Origin: an uncultured Bacteroidota bacterium
GTDB lineage: Bacteria; Bacteroidota; Bacteroidia; Chitinophagales; Saprospiraceae
NCBI GenBank assembly: GCA_937952445.1
Contig: CALGAA010000436.1
Location: 1 to 5,975, forward strand
Direction of reading: 5' to 3'
DNA length: 5,975 nt
The position numbers and the translations under genes are program-made. Below, in pieces: positions 1 through 5,975 of the stretch (positions are counted from its first letter, which is position 1; every line of letters starts with the position of its first letter). The notes below the pieces were generated by a model. The model did not search any database, was not told the DNA's origin, and was given only the letters and a program-made list of their open reading frames with translations.

Positions 1-2019
1 CTGGATCTCCTCATTGTCAGTGCTAATCGGTACGAACAAAGTCGTTCATCAGCCCCGGTTGCTATTTCGGCGATTTCGACAGAATTGCTGTCGGAGACCA
101 AACCACAGCGGCTGGATGAAGTCCTCAACAAAGTGGAGGGGGTGCACATGGTCGACCTCGGCAGCGAACAACATACCATGGCGATCCGCCAGCCGATCAA
201 TTACAAAGGCCTGTTCCTGTATCTGGAAGACGGCATTCCTATCCGGCCTACCGGGGTGTTCAATCACAACGCCTTGCTTGAAATGAATATGGCAGCGCTC
301 AGTCGGATAGAGGTCATCCGGGGCCCGGCTTCATCCCTGTATGGGAGTGAAGCGATAGGGGGTGCCATCAATTTTATTTCACTTCGGCCGACGGTACATC
401 CTTCCGGGTATATTAGCATTCAGGGCAACACTTCTGGTTATCGTCGTGCCGATTTCAATGCGTCCAATACATTCGGAAAAATCGGGGTAGGTGCGTATGG
501 GTATTATGCACAGCGCAAAGATGGAATCCGTCAGCACAGTGATTTTGACAAATTAGCTCTGACCTTACAGGGGAATTACATCATCAATGATCGAAATACC
601 TTAAAATTTGACCTCACCTACGTCGATTATTACGCGGACATGACGGGATCGATGGACAGCACGTTTTTCTATGGTAAAGATTTTTCCAGTCAACATACTT
701 TTACCAACCGTCAGGTCGACGCTCTTCGGACAAAACTCAGTTACCACCATTTTTGGGGAGATGACGCCAAAACAAGTGTTACCGCTCTGGCCCGGAATAA
801 TTCGATTCGCCAGAATCCTTCGTACCGTGTTCAGGATGATTACTCCCCCTGGAGTAACCCCCGGGGCGACCGGTCTCTTGCGCACGGTGAAATAAACGAG
901 GATCGAGTGTATAGTCTGGGATTAATTGCGCAGCATACCCATCCTATTCCCATTTTTCGGGGCTCCAATCTGTCCGTGGGCATCAATATCGATTGGAGTC
1001 CGGATCATTTTACGGCGGATTATATTGCTATTGACAAGAATCCGGAAGGAGTATATACCAATTTTCATCTTCGGGATAGCGTCCTGACCGATTATGAAGT
1101 GTTGTTGTTGAACACTGGCCTATACGCGAATTGGACCTTTGAAGTGAACGATTGGCTGCAGCTCACTGCTGCGATGAGGTACGATCGGCTCAATTATGAT
1201 TTTCGGAACAACCTGGACGAGAATGCGTTTTCGGGGGCGCCGGATGATGTAGACAATTTCCGGGCAATCACACCTAAGGTAGGTCTCAACCTGGATTTGC
1301 AATCAGGAAATGGATTATATGCCAACTACAGCCAGGGTTTTTTACCACCTCAAATCACCGAATTATACCGGGGTGTTCGTATTCCGGTCCTACAGCCTTC
1401 TGTTTACCACAACTATGAATTGGGTGGATATTTCCAATGGGGAAAGAAGATCGGCCTGGATGTCAGTCTGTATCAACTGAACGGCAAAAACGAAATCATT
1501 ACTGTCCTGCTTGACGATGGTTCGGAAGAAAATCGGAACGCGGGACAAACAATCCATCGGGGCATCGAATATGGATTGAGGTGGCAGATTTGGGACGATT
1601 TGCATTTTAGATGGAGTGGCACAAACGCCGTGCACAAATTTGGCGAATACGAAGAGTCCGGAAACAATTATGCCGGTAATGAAATGGGGCAGGCTCCTTC
1701 CTGGATAGCCAATACCGAACTCGCATATAAACCGTCCTGGTTACCGACTGCGAGGATTGCCCTGGAATGGCAGTACGTCGACCAGTATTTTATGGATCAC
1801 GCCAATACCGGACTATATCCGGGCTATCAGATATGGAATATCCGTGCGGGGTATGAAATCGGAGCACTGGAATTGTGGGTCAATGCAATGAACGTGACCG
1901 ATGAATTGTACGCTACGGTGGTCAGGAGATCGCAGTGGGGCGATAGTTATCAGGCGGGAGAGCCCAGAACGATCACGGTAGGATTGGGGTACACCTTTAA
2001 AAAGAAAAACAATGAATAA
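1..2019 (+). CDS. TonB-dependent outer-membrane receptor, 5' end missing
   Basis: The reading frame is open from base 1, so the gene begins outside the window; the first in-frame ATG (148) is inside the plug domain and is not the start. The visible 672 residues lack the signal peptide and any N-terminal carboxypeptidase-regulatory-like domain. Residues 2-8 (DLLIVSA) look like a TonB box. The plug domain follows at about residues 20-125 and contains the family hallmark RIEVIRGPASSLYG, then SEAIGGAINFI. The remainder alternates short aromatic-rich strands and polar loops, as in a 22-strand barrel, and the last strand ends in GLGYTF. Six extra residues (KKKNNE) follow the terminal Phe, which is unusual because outer-membrane barrels normally end at that aromatic residue. 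Known role of the family: energised uptake of a scarce ligand (siderophore, cobalamin, metal or glycan) across the outer membrane. The ligand cannot be read from the sequence. The stop overlaps the start of the downstream lipoprotein gene, so the two products probably work together. Confidence 0.95.
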   Translation: MDLLIVSANRYEQSRSSAPVAISAISTELLSETKPQRLDEVLNKVEGVHMVDLGSEQHTMAIRQPINYKGLFLYLEDGIPIRPTGVFNHNALLEMNMAALSRIEVIRGPASSLYGSEAIGGAINFISLRPTVHPSGYISIQGNTSGYRRADFNASNTFGKIGVGAYGYYAQRKDGIRQHSDFDKLALTLQGNYIINDRNTLKFDLTYVDYYADMTGSMDSTFFYGKDFSSQHTFTNRQVDALRTKLSYHHFWGDDAKTSVTALARNNSIRQNPSYRVQDDYSPWSNPRGDRSLAHGEINEDRVYSLGLIAQHTHPIPIFRGSNLSVGINIDWSPDHFTADYIAIDKNPEGVYTNFHLRDSVLTDYEVLLLNTGLYANWTFEVNDWLQLTAAMRYDRLNYDFRNNLDENAFSGAPDDVDNFRAITPKVGLNLDLQSGNGLYANYSQGFLPPQITELYRGVRIPVLQPSVYHNYELGGYFQWGKKIGLDVSLYQLNGKNEIITVLLDDGSEENRNAGQTIHRGIEYGLRWQIWDDLHFRWSGTNAVHKFGEYEESGNNYAGNEMGQAPSWIANTELAYKPSWLPTARIALEWQYVDQYFMDHANTGLYPGYQIWNIRAGYEIGALELWVNAMNVTDELYATVVRRSQWGDSYQAGEPRTITVGLGYTFKKKNNE

Positions 2020-3352
2020 ATTGATTTTAAGGAAGAGGGGGGCTATGCCAAATATTTTGAAGTTGGGGATGTGCTTATGGTTCATGCTCGGAATATATTC
2101 ATGTGTGGAAAAGCCTGATCAGGATGAAGTCGGGATGGAACCAATGCGGATTACAGATGCCGGTTCATACGCGGAAGGGCCATATTTTACCTCGGATCAT
2201 CGGGGTCATCCCGTTTTGGTGTGGTCGGAACAAATCAATGCTGATGACCATAATTCGGGTTATGTGGTCAGATTCATCCGTTTTGAAGCTGATGGTCAGG
2301 GAATTGCTTCCAGTGGATGGGTGGAACCTTCACGAGGATGTTCCACAACGCGTGAAAGCATGAACAAAATCGCATTTCGGGAGGATGGAACCATGGTAGC
2401 GGTGTATGCCCGGCGCCAACCCACGGAAATAAATCGGTTTGCCGGAGCTTTATTTTACACGCTGTCCCGCGATGGCGGTAAAACCTGGGAGGAAGAAAAA
2501 TATCTCCACGTCGGCGATACCACCGCTGGTTTGAGCCGAAGTTTTTTTGATCTGGCGACATTGCCGGACGGTGAGGTGGGGGCCGTTTGGCTTGATTCCC
2601 GCCTGACCCAAAAGCGCGGGGACGGATCTACCTTGTTTTTTGCCAAAACGGAAGGCCATTCGGGTTTTCTTTCAGACCAGCCCATTGATGAGGGAACGTG
2701 CGAATGTTGCCGAACGAATTTGTATGTAACCCGGAACGGAGATATTCACGTATTGTACCGATCGATTTGGAACGACAGCATCCGGGATATTGCACACGTT
2801 ATTTCGAAGGATTTGGGAAAAACCTTCTCTGCTCCTGCCCGGATTAGCCCTGACAATTGGGTCATTTATGGATGTCCCCATACAGGTCCATCGGTAGCAG
2901 AATCGGAGGATGGGTTGAACATAAGTTGGTTTACCATGGGTGGGAATCCGGGTATTTACAAAACGCTATTCGACCCGTCGTCCGGGACTTACGATCACAA
3001 GGCATTGTTGAGTTCTGAGGGACGACATCCCCAGGTTATCGCGACTGGTCAACAATCCGTCGTGCATTTTTGGGAAGAAAACGATGGGAGGTCCGGCCCA
3101 TCGCACGAGATGGCCGGCCACGGACCCGTTCCGAGCCTTTCGATCCGCGATTTTTCAGAACCCCATTCCGTTATCAAAGCGCAGGTATGGCAAAGGGGGG
3201 AGCCTGTTCGGGAACATTGGGTTTCTTCTGCGAAACGATTCTCATCTGTTCCAGTGGCGGTTCCGTTGATAAATGATTATATCGGGGTGGCCTGGCTGCA
3301 AAAGATGGACGACGGATCCATGTCTGTGATGTATCGAAGGATAAAAGCATGA
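2012..3352 (+). CDS. Sialidase-like (Asp-box) beta-propeller lipoprotein with CxCC motif
   Basis: The 446-residue product starts with a basic stretch, a hydrophobic segment (about 16-30) and a lipobox-like IYSC, so Cys31 is the probable lipidated residue. Acidic residues follow it (E33, D36, D38, E39). Two clear Asp boxes are present: SRDGGKTW at 152-159 and SKDLGKTF at 265-272. Repeated blade-like stretches (PVLVWSE near 67, VGAVWLDSR near 189, NISWF near 303, IGVAWLQ near 424) support a beta-propeller. TCECCRT at 229-235 and YGCPHTGP at 286-293 match my recollection of a widespread family often labelled exo-alpha-sialidase. However, the FRIP motif and arginine triad of true sialidases are not recognisable, so I do not assign that activity. 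The gene overlaps the receptor gene by 8 bases (ATGAATAA), which suggests translational coupling and a joint outer-membrane role. An in-frame ATG at 2045, behind a purine-rich GGAAGAGG, is a credible alternative start that still leaves a 19-residue signal peptide. The function is unproven. Confidence 0.88.
   Translation: MNKLILRKRGAMPNILKLGMCLWFMLGIYSCVEKPDQDEVGMEPMRITDAGSYAEGPYFTSDHRGHPVLVWSEQINADDHNSGYVVRFIRFEADGQGIASSGWVEPSRGCSTTRESMNKIAFREDGTMVAVYARRQPTEINRFAGALFYTLSRDGGKTWEEEKYLHVGDTTAGLSRSFFDLATLPDGEVGAVWLDSRLTQKRGDGSTLFFAKTEGHSGFLSDQPIDEGTCECCRTNLYVTRNGDIHVLYRSIWNDSIRDIAHVISKDLGKTFSAPARISPDNWVIYGCPHTGPSVAESEDGLNISWFTMGGNPGIYKTLFDPSSGTYDHKALLSSEGRHPQVIATGQQSVVHFWEENDGRSGPSHEMAGHGPVPSLSIRDFSEPHSVIKAQVWQRGEPVREHWVSSAKRFSSVPVAVPLINDYIGVAWLQKMDDGSMSVMYRRIKA
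2029..2047 (+). promoter_or_regulatory. Possible ribosome binding site for an alternative start at 2045
   Basis: The purine-rich run AAGGAAGAGGGGGG (2029-2042) sits just before an in-frame ATG at 2045-2047. The ATG at 2012 has only A-rich DNA upstream but overlaps the receptor stop. Starting at 2045 would remove 11 residues (including R7, K8 and R9) and leave a 25-base gap after the receptor gene. The sequence does not decide between the two starts. Confidence 0.4.
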
Positions 3353-3361
3353 GGGAATCGT

Positions 3362-3381
3362 CCGCCTTGTGGCGGCTTATT
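3362..3381 (+). terminator. Weak hairpin after the receptor/lipoprotein operon
   Basis: CCGCC (3362-3366) and GGCGG (3371-3375) form a 5-bp GC-only stem with a TTGT loop, nine bases after the lipoprotein stop. The following CTTATT is only mildly T-rich, so it is at best a weak intrinsic terminator. The stronger hairpin at 3438-3466 may also stop plus-strand transcripts. Confidence 0.35.
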
Positions 3382-3430
3382 CGTCGGAAATGTCAGGAAT
3401 TTTGTGAATGGTGTTACAGGCAACTGGGTA

Positions 3431-3466
3431 ATAAAAAAACCCATACATCGCGAGGATGTATGGGTT
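3431..3466 (-). terminator. Strong intrinsic terminator of the tRNA-Asn transcript
   Basis: AACCCATACATC (3438-3449) and GATGTATGGGTT (3455-3466) are perfect 12-base inverted repeats around a 5-base loop. Read on the minus strand, the stem runs directly into a T-rich tract (the complement of the A run from 3431), the classic form of a Rho-independent terminator. It lies 11 bases beyond the 3' end of the tRNA. On the plus strand the hairpin is followed by CTCATGTTTT, so it may also act, less efficiently, on the converging operon. Confidence 0.88.
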
Positions 3467-3477
3467 CTCATGTTTTG

Positions 3478-3551
3478 CGCCTCAACAAGGACTTGAACCT
3501 TGGACCTACGGATTAACAGTCCGCCGCTCTAACCAGCTGAGCTATTGAGGC
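3478..3551 (-). tRNA. tRNA-Asn (anticodon GTT)
   Basis: The minus strand folds into a full 74-base cloverleaf. The 7-bp acceptor stem pairs GCCTCAA with TTGAGGC. The D arm is AGCTC...GAGC with the TGGTTAGA loop. The anticodon stem GCGGA/TCCGT (one G-U pair) holds the loop CTGTTAA, which gives anticodon GTT. The T arm is CAAGG-TTCAAGT-CCTTG. The discriminator base is G, as is usual for tRNA-Asn. The CCA end is not encoded (the next bases are CAAAA), so it would be added after transcription. The gene stands alone, with its own terminator downstream and a strong promoter about 165 bases upstream. Confidence 0.96.
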
Positions 3552-3717
3552 AATTTTATGATTGTATTTCTGAACCTATTTAAGGATTTCAGTTTGCTAT
3601 CTTTCCAACTGTCCATAGCTCCTGATCTGTTCCACCAAATCGATGCGGTGGCTTGATTGTCTCGCCATTTTACGAGATCGGATCAATCAGATTATGTTGG
3701 TCTTTCTCAAGCGAATG
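3552..3717 (-). other. Structured leader or possible small RNA upstream of tRNA-Asn
   Basis: This stretch between the promoter and the tRNA contains no convincing protein gene. On the minus strand it could form three hairpins. The first is TGATTG/CAATCA plus TCTCG/CGAGA, with a 6-base bulge (3654-3689). The second is CCACC/GGTGG with a 10-base loop (3632-3651). The third is CTGAA/TTCAG plus CCT/AGG, with a 2-base bulge (3570-3592). It may be only the 5' part of the tRNA precursor removed by RNase P, or it may encode a small RNA. I recognise no known RNA family. Confidence 0.4.
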
Positions 3718-3748
3718 CAAAGTTATCAATTATCGCCAATTCTGCAAA
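3718..3748 (-). promoter_or_regulatory. Bacteroidota-type promoter reading toward tRNA-Asn
   Basis: On the minus strand, TTTG (3745-3748) is followed after exactly 19 bases by TAACTTTG (3718-3725). This matches the known Bacteroidota primary-sigma consensus TTTG-N19-TAnnTTTG. Transcription would start at about 3709-3713 and run through the leader and the tRNA to the terminator at 3431-3466. The TTTG element lies in the T run just after the uvrC stop, so uvrC read-through could also reach the tRNA. Confidence 0.75.
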
Positions 3749-3761
3749 AAAATCCGGAGTT

Positions 3762-5564
3762 TTAATTTTTTCGAAAGTGTTTTTCGACTTTCGTCGCCAG
3801 AGCAGGGCCGACGATGGTAGCTAATTCATCACGTCCGGCATTGCGGATGTTCTTGACTGACTTAAATGCCTGAAGGAGTTTTTGGGACGTTTTTTCACCT
3901 ACCCCGGGGATCTGTGTAAGTTCGGTCTGATGAACCCTTTCGGATCGTTTCTTCCGATGGAAATTGATCGCAAAACGGTGGGCTTCGTTTCGCGCTTGCT
4001 GGATCAATTTCAGTGATTCCGACTTTTTGTTGATGTACAGCGGGATCGGATCACCGGGAAAATAGATTTCCTCCAGTCGTTTGGCGATCCCAATCACGGT
4101 CACTTCGTGATCGATGTCCAATTTGCGCAAACTTTCCATTGCAGCGCCGAGCTGTCCTTTACCCCCATCGATGATAATCAGATCGGGTAAATCCTGACCT
4201 TCCTCCAAAACCCGGCTATACCGCCGAAAAATCACCTCTCGCATGGAGCCAAAATCATCTTGTCCTTCGATCGATTTGATGATGAAATGCCGGTAATCAG
4301 ATTTTGCCGGTTTGCCATTTCGGAATACGACACAAGAGGCAACCGTATTGCTGCCCTGTATCGTGGAGTTGTCGAAGCATTCGATGTGATAGGGCATCTT
4401 TTTCATATTGAGATCGGACTTCAGCGTCTCGAGGATCCGCTCGGAGTGCCCCGGCTTTTTACGGTACTTGGCTTGCTGCTCGTAAAAATGCAGTTTGAAA
4501 AACTTGATGTTTTTGATCGACAGATCGATCAGGCTCTTTTTATCCCCGCGCTGTGGTCTGGTCACTTTTACATTTTCGGTAATCCAGCCGGGATTATGTG
4601 ACACGACGACTTCCGGGGCGTTGGAGTTGAAACGGTCCCGAAACTGAGGAATCGTTGTTTCCAGAATGTCAGCTTCCGTAAGGTCTACTTTGAGCTTTAT
4701 TTCTTCCGTATGTGAATTGATAATCGCCCCCCGGACCACCCGGATGTAATTGACAAACGCGTAATCGCCGTCAATTTCTACAGCGAAAACGTCGATGTTT
4801 TCAATCCGGGGATTGACCACCGTCGATTTGGCCTGATAATCCTCAAACGCGATCATTTTTTCTTTGAGCTCCTGGGCCTTCTCAAAATTGAGCTGGTCAG
4901 CAAAATATTGGATTTGACCCATTAAGTGGTCTTTCACAGGCTTGAAATTCCCACGTAGGATGTTTTTAATTTGCCGTATTTTGTCATTGTAATGCTCTTC
5001 CGATTCCAACCCCTCACAAGGTCCTTCGCAGTTTCCAATATGATATTCCAGACAGACCTTGTACTTTCCCGCCTCAATGTTTTCCTGGCTGAGGTTAAGA
5101 TGGCATGTCCTCAATGGGAACAGTTCCCGTATAAGATCCAACAGAATATTGGCTCGCCATTTGGAGGTATAAGGACCAAAATATTCGGAACCGTCCCGCT
5201 CAATCTGTCGGGTAAAAAAGACCCTGGGAAAACGTTCGTTTTTGATGCAAATGTAACTGTAGGATTTCCCGTCCTTCAACATGACGTTGTACCGCGGGAG
5301 GTGCCGTTTGATCAGTGTGTTTTCGAGAAGAAACGCATCAGATTCGCTTTCCACCACCGTCCATTTAATTTCGGCGGCGTTGTTGATCATCATGCGCGTC
5401 CGAAACTGACGGTGCTCATCCGTAGTGAAATAGCTCGATAGTCTGTTTTTGAGATTTTTAGCTTTTCCAATATAAATCGGTGTACCCGATTTGTTGAGGA
5501 AAAGATAAATCCCGGGCGTACGAGGGATCGATCCGGATATTTTTTCAAAATCTTCGCGTTTCAT
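3762..5564 (-). CDS. uvrC: UvrABC excinuclease subunit C
   Basis: UvrC makes the two incisions on either side of a bulky DNA lesion in nucleotide excision repair, after UvrA and UvrB load at the damage. The 600-residue product has the usual length and the full domain order. The GIY-YIG nuclease has GIY at 18-20, YIG at 31-33, Arg41 and the metal-binding Glu81 (3' incision). Four cysteines at 154, 171, 179 and 183 match the reported iron-sulphur site of E. coli UvrC. The UVR segment that contacts UvrB spans about 212-246. The RNase H-like nuclease has Asp398 in ECFDNS, Asp436/437, Asp466 in IIIDGGKGQ and His529 (5' incision). Two helix-hairpin-helix DNA-binding motifs follow at about 549-567 and 578-597. 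All expected catalytic residues are present, so the enzyme should be active. The ATG at 5564 puts the GIY motif at the normal distance from the N-terminus; a weak AGGG lies 10 bases before it. The gene is divergent from pgk. Confidence 0.98.
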   Translation of the reverse strand: MKREDFEKISGSIPRTPGIYLFLNKSGTPIYIGKAKNLKNRLSSYFTTDEHRQFRTRMMINNAAEIKWTVVESESDAFLLENTLIKRHLPRYNVMLKDGKSYSYICIKNERFPRVFFTRQIERDGSEYFGPYTSKWRANILLDLIRELFPLRTCHLNLSQENIEAGKYKVCLEYHIGNCEGPCEGLESEEHYNDKIRQIKNILRGNFKPVKDHLMGQIQYFADQLNFEKAQELKEKMIAFEDYQAKSTVVNPRIENIDVFAVEIDGDYAFVNYIRVVRGAIINSHTEEIKLKVDLTEADILETTIPQFRDRFNSNAPEVVVSHNPGWITENVKVTRPQRGDKKSLIDLSIKNIKFFKLHFYEQQAKYRKKPGHSERILETLKSDLNMKKMPYHIECFDNSTIQGSNTVASCVVFRNGKPAKSDYRHFIIKSIEGQDDFGSMREVIFRRYSRVLEEGQDLPDLIIIDGGKGQLGAAMESLRKLDIDHEVTVIGIAKRLEEIYFPGDPIPLYINKKSESLKLIQQARNEAHRFAINFHRKKRSERVHQTELTQIPGVGEKTSQKLLQAFKSVKNIRNAGRDELATIVGPALATKVEKHFRKN

Positions 5565-5662
5565 AAGCTGTATGCCCTAATTTATAAAATCACCTGCTAA
5601 TATAGAGAGGTGGATTGAGAGAATCTTTATCTTTACGGGGCCAATAAAAATAACATTGCACC
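5565..5662. promoter_or_regulatory. Divergent uvrC/pgk promoter region
   Basis: These 98 bases must carry the promoters of both genes unless one is read from further away. For pgk, TATCTTTA (5628-5635) matches TAnnTTTG except the last base and would give a leader of roughly 20 bases, but there is no TTTG at the right distance upstream. For uvrC, TATATTAG on the minus strand (about 5597-5604) is a similar weak match. An imperfect inverted repeat (AATCACCT and AGGTGGATT, one bulged G) spans 5588-5616 and could be an operator or an RNA hairpin. Confidence 0.4.
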
Positions 5663-5975
5663 ATGAAAAAAGATTATCAGCATAAAAAAGTTTTGCTCCG
5701 GGTAGACTTTAATGTTCCTCTGGATAAGGATTTTCAAATTACCGATGATACACGGATTCAGGCTGCCCTCCCTACCATCCAGACATTGCTCGATCGCAAT
5801 GCGGCGGTGATTCTGATGTCTCATCTGGGCAGGCCGCAGAAAAAAAGAAAGGACGACGGAAGCATCGACCGCGACAAGTTTACACTGCGTCATGTCGTGG
5901 ATCGATTGTCCGACCTTCTTGGCCTTTCCGTCGAGTTTGCCACTGATACGGTAGGGAAGGACGCTCGTCAAAAAG
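5663..5975 (+). CDS. pgk: Phosphoglycerate kinase, N-terminal part (3' end outside window)
   Basis: This cytoplasmic glycolytic enzyme transfers phosphate from 1,3-bisphosphoglycerate to ADP, making ATP and 3-phosphoglycerate. Only the first 104 codons are present, of about 395 in the family, and the frame stays open to the window edge. The N-domain substrate-binding signatures are intact: RVDFNVPL at 13-20, DDTRI at 28-32 and SHLGRP at 53-58, followed by the usual lysine-rich loop and the start of the next helix (TLRHVVDRL). The ATG at 5663 puts VDFNVP at the normal distance from the N-terminus. It is preceded by A-rich DNA (AATAAAAATAACATTG) rather than a Shine-Dalgarno site, as is common in Bacteroidota. 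The gene is divergent from uvrC. Confidence 0.97.
   Translation, partial: MKKDYQHKKVLLRVDFNVPLDKDFQITDDTRIQAALPTIQTLLDRNAAVILMSHLGRPQKKRKDDGSIDRDKFTLRHVVDRLSDLLGLSVEFATDTVGKDARQK

Noticed and set aside
85..147. The start of the receptor gene at base 85
   Set aside because: There is no ATG at 85, only a CTG; the frame stays open to base 1 and encodes a TonB-box-like stretch upstream, so the true start lies outside the window.
3070..3276. Overlapping plus-strand frame inside the propeller lipoprotein gene
   Set aside because: The lipoprotein frame continues unbroken through this stretch with its normal blade pattern, and the alternative product is Arg-, Pro- and Gly-rich with no domain.
2012..3352. 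A catalytically active sialidase
   Set aside because: Asp boxes are structural motifs of many beta-propellers. I see no FRIP motif and no recognisable arginine triad, and the cysteine motifs point to a different family.
3745..3773. An intrinsic terminator for uvrC
   Set aside because: A short stem of almost only A-T pairs can be drawn across the uvrC stop, but it has no GC-rich stem and is explained as well by AT-rich DNA overlapping the promoter.
4260..5441. Plus-strand frames of 113 and 156 codons (4260-4601, 4971-5441) opposite uvrC
   Set aside because: Both are antisense to conserved UvrC domains and show no family features; they are shadows of the uvrC codon pattern.
5633..5971. A 112-codon minus-strand frame opposite pgk
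   Set aside because: It lies antisense to a clear phosphoglycerate kinase reading frame with intact family motifs and has no recognisable domain.

Overview
The window looks like chromosomal DNA from a member of the Bacteroidota. Three things suggest this. First, it carries a TonB-dependent receptor in a Bacteroidota-like arrangement with a lipoprotein gene. Second, there is a near-perfect promoter of the Bacteroidota type (TTTG, 19 bases, TAACTTTG) on the minus strand at 3718-3748. Third, most starts lack a Shine-Dalgarno sequence and have A-rich upstream DNA instead. A genus cannot be named from the sequence alone.

Region 1 (1-3352, plus strand) is a two-gene outer-membrane operon. The first gene, cut by the left edge, encodes a TonB-dependent receptor with a plug domain and a beta-barrel. 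The second overlaps it by 8 bases and encodes a lipoprotein with a beta-propeller of Asp-box (BNR, 'sialidase-like') type. The propeller lacks recognisable sialidase active-site motifs but carries a TCECC cysteine cluster and a GCPH motif. A TonB transporter translationally coupled to a beta-propeller lipoprotein resembles the BtuB-BtuG arrangement. I propose a receptor plus surface ligand-capture pair; the ligand is unknown, and a metal or metal complex is one possibility.

Region 2 (3353-3761) has no convincing protein gene. It holds a weak hairpin after the operon, a strong intrinsic terminator and a tRNA-Asn(GTT) gene, both on the minus strand. Upstream of the tRNA is a stretch of about 165 bases with three possible hairpins, and then the strong promoter. 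The plus-strand operon and the minus-strand tRNA unit converge here.

Region 3 (3762-5975) is housekeeping DNA. A complete uvrC (excinuclease subunit C, 600 aa) lies on the minus strand. It is divergent from the start of pgk (phosphoglycerate kinase, first 104 codons), which runs off the right edge. The 98-base divergent intergenic region holds an imperfect inverted repeat and only weak promoter-like matches.

No insertion sequence, CRISPR array or phage gene is visible. The one candidate for an under-described system is the receptor/propeller pair.
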